Shown here in pieces: positions 15,374 to 23,103 of a DNA stretch of 25,417 nucleotides. The position numbers and the translations under genes were made by a program. This DNA comes from CAXBMB01 sp963976695. GTDB taxonomy: Bacteria; Pseudomonadota; Alphaproteobacteria; Kiloniellales; DSM-21159. Within the stretch, counting starts at the first letter, position 1. Every line of letters starts with the position of its first letter. The stretch is taken from contig CAXBMB010000053.1 in NCBI GenBank assembly GCA_963976695.1, forward strand, positions 1-25,417, in the 5' to 3' direction. The notes below the pieces were generated by a model. The model saw nothing but the letters and a program-made list of their open reading frames with translations, was not told the DNA's origin and made no database searches.

Positions 15374-15955
15374 CTAGAATATCCCTTCCAGCAGCCCCTT
15401 TTGTTTGCGCACCACGGTTGGTACGTCGTTGCCGTCCACCGGCTTGCCCAAAGCTTCGGCCTCCCGAATTCGCTTGCTTTCCTGCGCCGCGTCAACCACA
15501 TCCCCGGGCGTCGGATAGCCACGCCAAAAAATTAGATCTTCGACGAAGGACTCGTTTTCGTCATTGATGCGATTGGTTTCGCGTTCGATGGTCAACCGGA
15601 TGTTGGAATCCGACGGCTTGTAGCCGGCGGCGGCCAACAAAGATCGCTCGCCACGGCTCCGGCCGTCGTCGGGCAGAACTTCATCCAGGCTGGGCTGTTT
15701 GTCCTCGGCTCGGAAAACCGCCTTGCGGGCCTGGTCCTCGGCCGAACCCTCCTGCGGGCGCACCGCGCCGGGCTGGGGGGGACGAAGCTGGAAGTTGGGC
15801 GGCAGAGTCAGCGGCGCGCGGGCCACCACCTGAAATTCATCCGGGGACTGTTTGCCCAGGCCAAAGGTTTCCTTGGTCGCCGAACAGGCCGACAAGACCA
15901 GTCCGCTCAAGGTAAGAACCGTGACGACGACAAGAGGTTTTATCGACAACTTCAT
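15374..15955 (-). CDS. DUF3035 lipoprotein
   Basis: Predicted lipoprotein of 193 residues from a conserved alphaproteobacterial family of unknown function. The signal peptide ends in a lipobox LSAC with Cys24 as the lipidation site. The mature start SATKETFGLGKQSPDEFQVVARAPLTLPPNFQLRPP is the family hallmark, followed by a charged, probably extended region. It has no enzymatic motif. It lies 93 bp downstream of lspA, the signal peptidase that would process it, and upstream of the M16 pair on the same strand. A structural or chaperone-like envelope role is possible but not shown. The start ATG at 15955 has AAAGAG just upstream. Confidence 0.9.
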   Translation of the reverse strand: MKLSIKPLVVVTVLTLSGLVLSACSATKETFGLGKQSPDEFQVVARAPLTLPPNFQLRPPQPGAVRPQEGSAEDQARKAVFRAEDKQPSLDEVLPDDGRSRGERSLLAAAGYKPSDSNIRLTIERETNRINDENESFVEDLIFWRGYPTPGDVVDAAQESKRIREAEALGKPVDGNDVPTVVRKQKGLLEGIF

Positions 15956-16048
15956 CTCTTTCCTACCTCACAGGCGACAGCCCGAATTGAGCCTGGCATT
16001 GCCGCAACCCAAGATGCCCGCCGGTTGGAGGTCTCCCTAGCTACCCAA

Positions 16049-16525
16049 TCACTCTTCTTTACCCTCGCCGCGCGGTTCGAACAAGCCGTCCAGCAGGAGA
16101 AAAATCACCCCCAGGACAATCGAGGAGTCGGCAAGATTGAACGCCGGCCAATGCCAGGCGCCCACATAGAAGTCCAGAAAGTCGACCACGCCGGGCCGAA
16201 AGATTCGGTCCGCCACGTTGCCCGTGGCGCCGCCGACGATCAGGCCGGCGGCCAGCGTAACCGGCCAGCCCCGCAGCCGGCGCACCCACACAAGCAGGCC
16301 GCCGATGATCAGAATCGACAGCGCGATCAAGCCATAGGTGCCGAAGCGCCCCCCCCCGCCGAGAAAGCCAAAGGACACGCCGGTGTTGTAAACCAACACC
16401 AGGTTAAAGAAATCGGTGACCGGAATGATCTGGGGCGGCGCCATGACCACCTCCAGCATCAGCCACTTGCTGGCTTGGTCCAGGATCGCAACGAATAGCG
16501 CCAAGATCAAAACACGGACGATCAT
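16049..16525 (-). CDS. lspA: Lipoprotein signal peptidase (signal peptidase II)
   Basis: Inner-membrane aspartyl protease that cleaves prolipoprotein signal peptides before the lipidated Cys. The 158 residues form four predicted membrane helices (about 3-20, 62-80, 90-102, 132-148). The two catalytic aspartates are in GNVADRIF (Asp106) and FNLADSSIVLG (Asp133), and NTGVSFGFLGG is a further family motif. The start ATG at 16525 follows a GAGGGGG purine stretch. It lies 71 bp downstream of ileS, the very common ileS-lspA arrangement, and is followed by a lipoprotein gene that is its probable substrate. Confidence 0.97.
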   Translation of the reverse strand: MIVRVLILALFVAILDQASKWLMLEVVMAPPQIIPVTDFFNLVLVYNTGVSFGFLGGGGRFGTYGLIALSILIIGGLLVWVRRLRGWPVTLAAGLIVGGATGNVADRIFRPGVVDFLDFYVGAWHWPAFNLADSSIVLGVIFLLLDGLFEPRGEGKEE

Positions 16526-16596
16526 GGGGACCCCCTCGGTAGAGCGAAGCCGACAGGCCGGCAGCGCGACGGCCCCGGCCTCTCAACAGTGGCTGA

Positions 16597-19455
16597 CTAT
16601 TGCGCGGCTTGCAGGTCGCCCACCACCGCGGCGCAGCGCTGACAGGTATCGGGAACGGTGTTGACGCTGTTGACCTCCGGCAAAACTTTCCAGCAGCGCT
16701 CGCACTTCTCGCCCTCGGCCGGAACAACCAGGGCCGCGACCCCGGGCACCTCCTCCAGACTAAAGGCGCCGTCTGGCGCAACGTCTTCGCACAGCTCGAT
16801 GTCCGAGGTGATGCAGATATCGGCGAAGTCCAGACCCGCCACCGCGTCCTGCCAGCTGCCGTCGCCGACAAAGACCTTAGGCGCGGCCTGCAGGGAGGAA
16901 CGGATGCGCTTTTCCTTGCGCTCCAGCTCCAAGGCGCCGGTGACCACCCGGCGCAGTTGGCGGATCTTGCTCCAACGTGCGGCCAGGGCGGGGTTCCGCC
17001 AGTCGACGGACACCTGCGGGAAAACCCGCAGATGAACGGATTCTTCGCGCGCCACGCCATCGCGGGCTTCGGCGACCCGCATCCACCAGGCCTCCTCGGC
17101 GGTGAAGGAAATGATCGGCGCCATCCAGGTCACCAGATGGTCGAACAGGATGTCCAACACTGTGCGGCAGGCCCGGCGGGTTAGGGCGTCGGACGCATCG
17201 CAGTAGAGACTGTCCTTGCGGATATCGAAATAGAAGGCCGAAAGATCCACCGCGCAGAAATCGTGCAAGACGCGGAACAGCACATGAAAGTCGTAGCTTT
17301 CAATGCTCTGGCGCACCGTACCGTCCAACTCCCACAGACGATGCAACACCCAGCGCTCCAGCTCGGGCATCTGCGCCACGGGAAGGGCTTCCTCGCGGGT
17401 AAAGCCCGCCAGGTTTCCCAACAGATAACGCAGCGTGTTGCGCAGGCGGCGATAGGCGTCGGCGGTCTGCTTGATGATGTGCGGGCCGACCCGTAAATCC
17501 TCCGAATAGTCCGAGGCCACCACCCAAAGCCGCAGGATATCAGCCCCCTGCTCGTTCATCACCTCTTGCGGGTCGATGCCGTTGCCCAGGGACTTGGACA
17601 TCTTGTGGCCCTTTTCGTCCATCAAGAAGCCATGGGTGAGCACGGCGTCGTAAGGGGCGCGGCCTCGGGTGCCGGTCGATTCCAGCAGCGAGGTATGGAA
17701 CCAGCCGCGATGCTGGTCCGAGCCTTCCAGGTAGAGATCCGCCGGCCACTTCAGGTCCTCGCGGGCCTCCAGCACGAAGGCGTGGCTGGAGCCGCTGTCA
17801 AACCAGACTTCGACCACGTCCTTAACCTGGTCGAAGTCTTCGGCGTTGTAGTCCGCGCCCAGCCAGCGCTGCGCCGGCGAGGCGAACCAGGCATCGCCGC
17901 CCTCGGTCTCGAACGCCGCGGCGACGCGGTCGATCACCGCCTGATCGCGCAGCGGTTCGCCGCTTTGCTTGTTGACGAAGATCGGCAACGGCACCCCCCA
18001 GAGGCGCTGCCGCGAGATGCACCAATCGGGCCGCGTCTCGATCATCGACATCAGCCGGGCCTGGCCCTTTGGCGGGTAGAATTTAGTCGCCTCCAAGCTG
18101 GCCAGCGCCTTGATCCGCAGGTCATTGGTCTCCATGGAGATGAACCATTGCGGCGTGTTGCGGAAGATCAGCGGTGATTTGGAACGCCAGGAATGGGGAT
18201 AGCTGTGCTTGACCTTGCCCTTGGCCACCAGCGCGTCGGCGGCGATCAGCGCCTTGATGATCGACACATTGGCCGAGCCTTCCTTGCCGCTGTCGGTTAA
18301 CACCGCCTCACCAGCAAACAGCGGCACGTGAGAAAGGAAGCTGCCGTCTCCGCCGACGTTGTGGGTCATCTCCAAGCCGTATTTCAGGCCGAGCAGATAG
18401 TCATCCGCGCCGTGGCTGGGCGCGGTGTGCACGAACCCGGTGCCGGCGTCCACCGTCACGAAGTCGGCGGGCAGCAGCGGCACGTCATAGTCATAGCCCT
18501 GGCCGCGCAGCGGATGCGCGGTGATCCAGCCTGCAAAATCACGCCCTTGATAGGATCCCAGTTCGGCCAGTTCCTCGATCTTGGCATCCTGACAGACCTG
18601 CGCCTTCAGCGCTTTCGAGATCAGCAGTTTCTCGCCGACCTTGGCGAAGCTGTTCTCGGCCACCGCCGTCACCTGGACCAGTAGATAGTCCTCGTCCGCC
18701 GCATAGGCCACCGCCCGATTGGAGGGAATGGTCCAGGGCGTGGTGGTCCAGATCATCACCGCCGCGCCTTCCAGCTCCGGCCCGGCCGGATTGACCAGCG
18801 GGAAGCGCACCCAAATGGTGTGACTGGTGTGGTCGTAGTACTCCACCTCCGCGTCGGCCAGGGCGGTGCGCTCGGGCACCGACCACAGTACGGGACGCGA
18901 GCCGGCGTAAAGCCCCCCATTCATCAGGAACTTGCCGATTTCGCGAACGATCTGCGCCTCGGCCGGATAGTCCATGGTGGCGTAAGGTTTCTTCCAGTCG
19001 CCGATTCCGCCCAGGCGTTGAAATTCCTCCACCTGCACGTCGATCCACTTGGCGGCGAAATCTCGGCACTCCCGACGAAATTCGATCTGCTCGATGGAAT
19101 CCTTGTCTTGCCCCTTGGCCCGATAGCTTTCTTCCACCTTCCATTCAATCGGCAGGCCGTGACAGTCCCAGCCCGGAACATAGTTGGCGTCCTTGCCCAG
19201 CATCTGATGCGAGCGATTGACCAGATCCTTCAAGATCTTGTTCAAGGCGTGGCCCATATGCAGGTGACCGTTGGCATAGGGCGGACCGTCGTGCAGCACG
19301 AATTTCTCGCGCCCCTTGGACTGATCGCGCAGGCGCTGATAGAGGTCCATTTCCCGCCATGTCGCCAGAATCTCGGGCTCGCGCTTGGCCAAGCCGGCGC
19401 GCATGGGAAAGTCGGTGCTGGGAAGAAAAACGGTGGAACGGTAGTCGACGCTCAT
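16597..19455 (-). CDS. ileS: Isoleucyl-tRNA synthetase
   Basis: Class I aminoacyl-tRNA synthetase charging tRNA-Ile, with an editing domain that removes misactivated valine. The 952 residues include the HIGH-type motif HMGH (66-69) in GPPYANGHLHMGHALNKILKD, the CP1 editing region (for example MIWTTTPWTIPSNRAVAY), WFDSGSSHAFVLE, the KMSKS loop (618-622), and a C-terminal zinc knuckle with two CxxC pairs (EKCERCWKVL...DTCQRC). It is of the bacterial zinc-ended type. The start ATG at 19455 has GAGG 7 bases upstream. The gene heads the ileS-lspA run. Upstream are about 400 bp without a gene; the ribF often found there is absent. Confidence 0.98.
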   Translation of the reverse strand: MSVDYRSTVFLPSTDFPMRAGLAKREPEILATWREMDLYQRLRDQSKGREKFVLHDGPPYANGHLHMGHALNKILKDLVNRSHQMLGKDANYVPGWDCHGLPIEWKVEESYRAKGQDKDSIEQIEFRRECRDFAAKWIDVQVEEFQRLGGIGDWKKPYATMDYPAEAQIVREIGKFLMNGGLYAGSRPVLWSVPERTALADAEVEYYDHTSHTIWVRFPLVNPAGPELEGAAVMIWTTTPWTIPSNRAVAYAADEDYLLVQVTAVAENSFAKVGEKLLISKALKAQVCQDAKIEELAELGSYQGRDFAGWITAHPLRGQGYDYDVPLLPADFVTVDAGTGFVHTAPSHGADDYLLGLKYGLEMTHNVGGDGSFLSHVPLFAGEAVLTDSGKEGSANVSIIKALIAADALVAKGKVKHSYPHSWRSKSPLIFRNTPQWFISMETNDLRIKALASLEATKFYPPKGQARLMSMIETRPDWCISRQRLWGVPLPIFVNKQSGEPLRDQAVIDRVAAAFETEGGDAWFASPAQRWLGADYNAEDFDQVKDVVEVWFDSGSSHAFVLEAREDLKWPADLYLEGSDQHRGWFHTSLLESTGTRGRAPYDAVLTHGFLMDEKGHKMSKSLGNGIDPQEVMNEQGADILRLWVVASDYSEDLRVGPHIIKQTADAYRRLRNTLRYLLGNLAGFTREEALPVAQMPELERWVLHRLWELDGTVRQSIESYDFHVLFRVLHDFCAVDLSAFYFDIRKDSLYCDASDALTRRACRTVLDILFDHLVTWMAPIISFTAEEAWWMRVAEARDGVAREESVHLRVFPQVSVDWRNPALAARWSKIRQLRRVVTGALELERKEKRIRSSLQAAPKVFVGDGSWQDAVAGLDFADICITSDIELCEDVAPDGAFSLEEVPGVAALVVPAEGEKCERCWKVLPEVNSVNTVPDTCQRCAAVVGDLQAAQ

Positions 19456-19857
19456 CGAGGGGCCTCGGAATTATCGCCGCGACCGGGCAGCGCCCGTCCG
19501 GCTGAACGCTGGCGGCGCAGGGGCGCGCCCAGGCCAGCTTGAAAAGAAAACACAACAGCGGTGCCCAGACCTGGATCCAAAGCAGCGCAGCACAATCCCG
19601 GCCTTCGTTAGAAGACCGGGTCTATAATTCGCCCCCTGTCGCGCGGCGCGCGCGCAAGCGGTTCTGCCATCTCTCGTCCCCGCCGGGTGCGGCGAAAAAG
19701 TTGCGGATGTTGCTTCATCGCCGGGAGATTGATGGATCCGCCGCCGTCGGTCAAGCACGCGACGCCGAACGGGCCAGGGCTGGCAGATCGCCAAGCGACC
19801 CCGGCCTGGTCGCGCTTGTTCTGGCGGCGCCCCGTCACGGCGCGGCGCGAAACGGTC
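19456..19857. promoter_or_regulatory. 402-bp non-coding gap upstream of ileS
   Basis: No gene was found. A minus-strand AATTATAGA near 19620-19628 could be a -10 for ileS, though a matching -35 is not evident. An 11-base inverted repeat, AGACC-G-GGTCT, near 19611-19621 sits beside it. Nothing like a T-box was seen, as expected for this class. Confidence 0.35.
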
Positions 19858-20307
19858 TTACTCGGCGGCCTTCAGCATAACCGGGCGACGCGGTGGCATC
19901 AGCGTCGCCTCACCATCCAGCACCACCACATCGCCAACGCAGCAAACCGTTTCGAACACAACGCGCTTTTTGTCGGCGTGAACATCCTTGACGGTCACCG
20001 TCGCGGTCACCCTATCGCCGATCTTCACCGCGGCCTTGAAATTCAGCGACTGATTTATGTAGATGCAGCCCGGTCCCGGCATCTTGGTGCCGAAAACCGT
20101 CGAAATCAGCCCGGCGGAAAGCATGCCGTGGGCAATCCGCTCCTTGAAAATCGTCTCGGCCGCGAAAGCGGCATCCAAATGCACCGGGTTGGTGTCCCCT
20201 GTCACATCGGCGAAAAGCACAATGTCCACCTCGGTCACGGTCTTGGAGAAGCTCTCACTCATCCCGGGGTGGAGTTCCTCCAGGCTATAGGCTTTTGGTA
20301 GGGACAT
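19858..20307 (-). CDS. MaoC-family (R)-specific enoyl-CoA hydratase, PhaJ-like
   Basis: Hot-dog-fold hydratase predicted to add water to trans-2-enoyl-CoA giving (R)-3-hydroxyacyl-CoA, a reaction that can feed polyhydroxyalkanoate synthesis from beta-oxidation. The 149 residues contain the hydratase-2 motif FADVTGDTNPVHLD with catalytic Asp38 and His43, followed by ERIAHGMLSAGLIS. The start is ATG 20307 with GGAGGAA upstream; longer in-frame readings lack homology. It resembles PhaJ in length and motif, but other MaoC dehydratases are possible. No PHA synthase is in the window. About 200-230 bases upstream are two TGC-N3-GCA dyads reminiscent of PhaR-type operators. Confidence 0.9.
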   Translation of the reverse strand: MSLPKAYSLEELHPGMSESFSKTVTEVDIVLFADVTGDTNPVHLDAAFAAETIFKERIAHGMLSAGLISTVFGTKMPGPGCIYINQSLNFKAAVKIGDRVTATVTVKDVHADKKRVVFETVCCVGDVVVLDGEATLMPPRRPVMLKAAE

Positions 20308-20950
20308 TCTTCCTCCGATGATTGCGTCGTAAAGGGCAAAGCCTGACTGATTAAATCCTGGCCGATCAACGGCCGGTCGATCCATTCGCGGCGGGCTGGC
20401 CCGAGGCGGTCCTTGTCCCCCTGCCCTATTCCCCCGTCGTCTTCCCTGTCGTAGTGCGCATCGTATTGCGCATCGCTGCCGCGCCCGGAAGCGCAAACAA
20501 CAGTCCGATGCTGCGCTGCACAGTTTATGTTGCATTGCAAGATAAGTCGAGACGAATAGGCGGCGCAACACGGATTGGCGCAAAACAACGCCAAAACCCT
20601 GCGTCCAGCCGTCGAACCGACCGGAAGAAAAATACCGGAAAGAGACTATCGCCGGTCGAAAGCGCGCGATAGTCTTTGGCCGGGAAACGGCGCGGCTTTC
20701 GAAACCACGAATTTCGAAACTACGGCGGGCCGCTTGTCGTCATCGGCGCGAAGGTGCGCTATCATCGGCCGAAAGAATCGTCGGCTTGGCGCGTGATCGA
20801 CGGACAAAAAGCGCTTGGCGCTTCGACTCTGTCGTCACGCACGCTCGCAACCGGTGACTAGAGGCGGCGTCATGGTTCGAACGGCAGCACGCCGCCGGTC
20901 CAGTTAAACCGCTCCGGCTCACTGATCCAGTTCTAGGAATAAGGCAGCGC
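20308..20950. promoter_or_regulatory. 643-bp non-coding region between divergent maoC-like and DUF2846 genes
   Basis: No supported gene. Visible elements are a 9-bp direct repeat TGCGCATCG (20455-20463 and 20467-20475), two TGC-N3-GCA dyads (20512-20520 and 20531-20539, the latter within TTGCATTGCAA), and a hairpin AGACTATCG/CGATAGTCT (20643-20651, 20667-20675) followed by TTT on plus. Short open frames here match no recognised family. Confidence 0.5.
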
Positions 20951-21544
20951 ATGACCGCCAGTCCGCGCGAGGTTGCAGAACAGTCACCGCCGCGCCGCGC
21001 CCGCACCGGCCGCCATCGCGCCGTCGCGAAATACCTGGCCTTGCTGCTGCTCGGCCTGGCGCTCGCGGCTTGTGACCCGGTACGGCAAAGCAACCCGCCG
21101 GTGCTGGCGCCGTCGGCCAGCCGCGACGGGGCTCAAACCATCCCTCGCCTTGCCGCCGATCTCCCGGCCGCCGCTTCCCAAGCGCAGCTTTTCACCGGGG
21201 CCGAGATGGCCCCGGACGGCGCCGTCGGGCGGTTCTATTTCTACCGAACCCAGGATCCGATGTTGATCGCGGTCCAACCCGATCTGATCGTCAATGGCCG
21301 CAAGGTCGGCGTATCGCGAGCCGGGGAGATTTTTTATCGAGACGCCAAGCCGGGGCGGTACAAGATTTTCACCACCAGCGATCCGGACATTCCCATTCTG
21401 GTCAACCTTCTGGCGGGACAGATCCGCTATATCCGCACCGCGCCGCAGCTGCGCTTCCTCGGCATGCGCATTGGACCACAACTGATCGATCCGGGCTTGG
21501 CGACGAAAGAAATCAAGAACTTACATGTGGCGTCACAAGAATAA
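20951..21544 (+). CDS. DUF2846-type lipoprotein
   Basis: Predicted lipoprotein of 197 residues. A basic, unusually long N-region (about 27 residues) precedes a hydrophobic core and lipobox LAAC, with Cys41 as the lipidation site and Asp at +2. In Escherichia coli an Asp at +2 signals inner-membrane retention; whether this holds here is unknown. The mature region has the DUF2846 pattern: VGRFYFYRTQ, LIVNGRKVGVSRAGEIFYRDAKPGRYKIF and LLAGQIRYIRT. Function unknown. The ATG at 20951 has AAGG 6 bases upstream; if a downstream start were used the N-region would be shorter. It is monocistronic, followed by a very strong hairpin at 21602. Confidence 0.82.
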   Translation: MTASPREVAEQSPPRRARTGRHRAVAKYLALLLLGLALAACDPVRQSNPPVLAPSASRDGAQTIPRLAADLPAAASQAQLFTGAEMAPDGAVGRFYFYRTQDPMLIAVQPDLIVNGRKVGVSRAGEIFYRDAKPGRYKIFTTSDPDIPILVNLLAGQIRYIRTAPQLRFLGMRIGPQLIDPGLATKEIKNLHVASQE

Positions 21545-21601
21545 CAACGGCAAGAAGCCAATCATTGTGAAACCGATCAAGCAGAGAAATTACAACGTCA
21601 T

Positions 21602-21641
21602 CCCGCCCTAAAGGTCGCGCCGGCGCGATCTTTAGGGCGGG
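21602..21641 (+). terminator. 40-base near-perfect palindrome, intrinsic terminator of the DUF2846 gene
   Basis: Left arm 21602-21621 and right arm 21622-21641 are complementary over their whole length, with one G-U pair (21614/21629). This gives an 18-bp stem with a four-base loop. TCGATTTTC follows, with T4 at 21646-21649. It is 57 bases after the lipoprotein stop and upstream of the cold-shock gene promoter, so it insulates the two. Confidence 0.8.
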
Positions 21642-21652
21642 TCGATTTTCTA

Positions 21653-21852
21653 GTGATTCGGGCGTAACTCTGCGTTATAATCTACCTAAACTCGTTCAAC
21701 CTGTGCTACGGTTGGGGGTTTTCTGTTGGCGGGGTTGGATCTTGCGGTTGAGGGGAAATCGAACCGCCGGTTCCCGCACGGCTTGGGGGCGCTGAAACAC
21801 GAACGGCGATCAGAAGCCGTCAGTTCATTCATGGGTGGGGTAGCGTGAAGAA
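21653..21852 (+). promoter_or_regulatory. Promoter and long leader of the cold-shock gene
   Basis: A perfect TATAAT (21676-21681) with a weak -35 predicts a start near 21688 and a leader of about 165 bases, as is typical of cold-shock mRNAs. The leader can form CAACC/GGTTG (21697-21701, 21710-21714), GCGGTT/AACCGC (21744-21749, 21762-21767) and the competing GGGAA/TTCCC (21753-21757, 21771-21775). Confidence 0.55.
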
Positions 21853-22338
21853 ATGAGTGATTTGAAAGGCTATGACGAAAGTCATAGGCAGACGAAGGGG
21901 ATGATCAAGTGGTTCAACACCTCAAAGGGCTTTGGCTTTGTCCACTTTGACGACGGCGTTTCGGATGCCTTCCTCCATGCGTCGGTTTTGGAGCAAATTG
22001 GCCGGATTGATTTACCCGAAGGCACCACCGTCGAGGTGACGGTGACCGAGGGGCGCAAGGGTCTTCAAGTTCAGGAGATTCTGAATATTCTGGAGATGCC
22101 CGAGGTCGACACGGCCGCCGTCGAGGGAGAGCAGGTCGAAGGGTCGGTTAAATTTTTCAACGAAGACAAGGGCTTTGGCTTCATCGTGCCCGATGACGGC
22201 GGCGATGACGTCTTCGTTTCCTCGCGCATTTTACAGCGCACCAACCTGGCCGTCCTGCACCCCGAACAACGCGTCAGGGTGATCACCAAAATGGGCCAGA
22301 AAGGGCCGATGGCGGAGTCAGTTGACCTGATCGACTAG
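21853..22338 (+). CDS. Cold-shock protein with two cold-shock domains
   Basis: Single-stranded nucleic-acid-binding protein, probably an RNA chaperone at low temperature or in stationary phase. The 161 residues contain two complete cold-shock domains. The first (about 15-78) has GMIKWFNTSKGFGFV with the RNP1 motif KGFGFV and RNP2-like DAFLHASVL. The second (about 94-160) has GSVKFFNEDKGFGFI and the RNP2-like DVFVSSRIL. Double-domain versions are common in alphaproteobacteria. In domain 2, the usual His of the FxHxS motif is replaced by Ser (VFVSSR), so the two domains may differ in binding. The start is ATG 21853 with a poor Shine-Dalgarno. A long structured leader precedes it. Confidence 0.95.
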   Translation: MSDLKGYDESHRQTKGMIKWFNTSKGFGFVHFDDGVSDAFLHASVLEQIGRIDLPEGTTVEVTVTEGRKGLQVQEILNILEMPEVDTAAVEGEQVEGSVKFFNEDKGFGFIVPDDGGDDVFVSSRILQRTNLAVLHPEQRVRVITKMGQKGPMAESVDLID

Positions 22339-22620
22339 CCTGCAATCGACAGGAAAAGCCGCGCTTGGCGCCGCCGCTCGGTCGTCAAGCACCGGCCACG
22401 AGGATGATCGGCGGCGGACGCGGTGACCCAGCGGTGCGGGTCCAAAGGCGCCGGCGATCCGGAAGCCGGTGGCGCGCAGCGGGGGCGTAGCGGTGGGGCG
22501 CAGGTTGCGGCCAGCCGATGCCGATAAAAGGAACCATCGGCGGCGACGATTTTTTTCTGCTGCGTTACGTTTCGTTACAGAAAAAACATCCATCCGTTAC
22601 AGGCGTCTGGATAGGGTATT
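22339..22620. promoter_or_regulatory. Region 3' of csp: weak terminator and GTTAC half-site array
   Basis: A GCCGATG/CATCGGC stem (22514-22520, 22535-22541) followed eight bases later by T7 (22550-22556) may end the csp transcript. Directly after it come three CGTTAC half-sites starting at 22563, 22573 and 22595, the last two extended to CGTTACAG. The first two are spaced 10 bp apart. They precede the predicted small RNA. Confidence 0.45.
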
Positions 22621-22715
22621 ACAGTACCGGGTTTCCACATTTCCTCTCCTTAAGCCTCACCCCGGAAACCGGTATAGACGCCAGCTCTCCCCCCAGAGCT
22701 GGCGTTGCCTTTTGA
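22621..22715 (+). ncRNA. Candidate regulatory small RNA with anti-Shine-Dalgarno-like loop
   Basis: A compact element outside any gene, with two stem-loops. Hairpin 1 pairs 22625-22636 with 22664-22674 (11 bp, one bulged G). Its 27-base loop (22637-22663) is C/U-rich and contains TCTCCTTA, complementary to the Shine-Dalgarno sequence TAAGGAGA. Hairpin 2 is a perfect 11-bp stem, ACGCCAGCTCT/AGAGCTGGCGT (22678-22688, 22695-22705), with a CCCCCC loop and TGCCTTTTG after it. This is an intrinsic terminator with its own C-loop. A -10-like TAGGGT or TATTAC lies at 22612-22622. Hairpins with C/U loops are the design of several alphaproteobacterial small RNA families, but this one was not recognised by name. 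Confidence 0.55.
22678..22712 (+). terminator. Intrinsic terminator ending the candidate small RNA
   Basis: Perfect 11-bp stem with a six-C loop (22689-22694), followed by TGCCTTTTG. It lies 340 bases past the csp stop, too far to be the natural csp terminator alone. Confidence 0.75.
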
Positions 22716-23000
22716 TGGTGGGCTTTCGGGCCTGCCGATTGTCGGCGCTGCCACCGGCAAACCGGCGAAACAGCAGCCCTGAGCCCGGACGCATCCCACA
22801 CCCCCCAGCGAAACCGCCGGAGAAAACCAAAGCCGCAATGGCGAGCTGGGGAAATTCGACCTGAAAAGAAAACCGCCCGCCTGGCGCGCGAGCGACGTGA
22901 AAAAGCGGCGCGCGGCAAACAGGAACAGACCGTAAACCGACGACCTGTTGATGTCAGTTTATTCGCTAAAGCGCAGTTATTCCAAATAATGCAATCAGAT
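22716..23000. other. Non-coding gap between the small RNA and tRNA-Leu
   Basis: About 285 bases with no gene. The part nearest the tRNA (22950-23000) is AT-rich and should contain the tRNA transcript end; only a weak CGCT/AGCG dyad near 22965 was seen. Nothing else recognisable. Confidence 0.4.
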
Positions 23001-23085
23001 TGGTGCCTCTGGAGGGACTCGAACCCCCACTCCTTTCGGAACTCGATTTTGAGTCGAGCGCGTCTACCAGTTCCGCCACAGAGGC
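23001..23085 (-). tRNA. tRNA-Leu (anticodon CAA)
   Basis: On minus the 85-base gene folds as a class II tRNA. The acceptor stem is GCCTCTG/CAGAGGC with discriminator A and an encoded CCA (23003-23001). The anticodon stem is CTCGA/TCGAG with loop CTCAAAA, giving anticodon CAA, which reads UUG. A long variable arm (TTCCGAAAGGA region) and a T-arm GGGGGTTCGAGTCCCTC complete it. A promoter with TTGCAA (23131-23126), a 16-base spacer and TATTCT (23109-23104) sits just upstream. Confidence 0.97.
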
Positions 23086-23103
23086 TTTATCTGCGGTGCG
23101 GGC

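Noticed and set aside
19456..19857. Search for ribF or a T-box leader upstream of ileS
   Set aside because: No riboflavin kinase motifs and no T-box elements were seen; only weak promoter-like sequence.
22530..22566. Possible EcfG-type general-stress promoter (GGAAC ... CGTT) before the small RNA
   Set aside because: The gap between the two boxes is 28 bases, well beyond the 16-19 expected.
22518..22715. 65-codon plus-strand frame overlapping the candidate small RNA
   Set aside because: Its 3' part is the terminator hairpin, the composition is unremarkable and there is no good ribosome binding site. RNA structure explains the region better.
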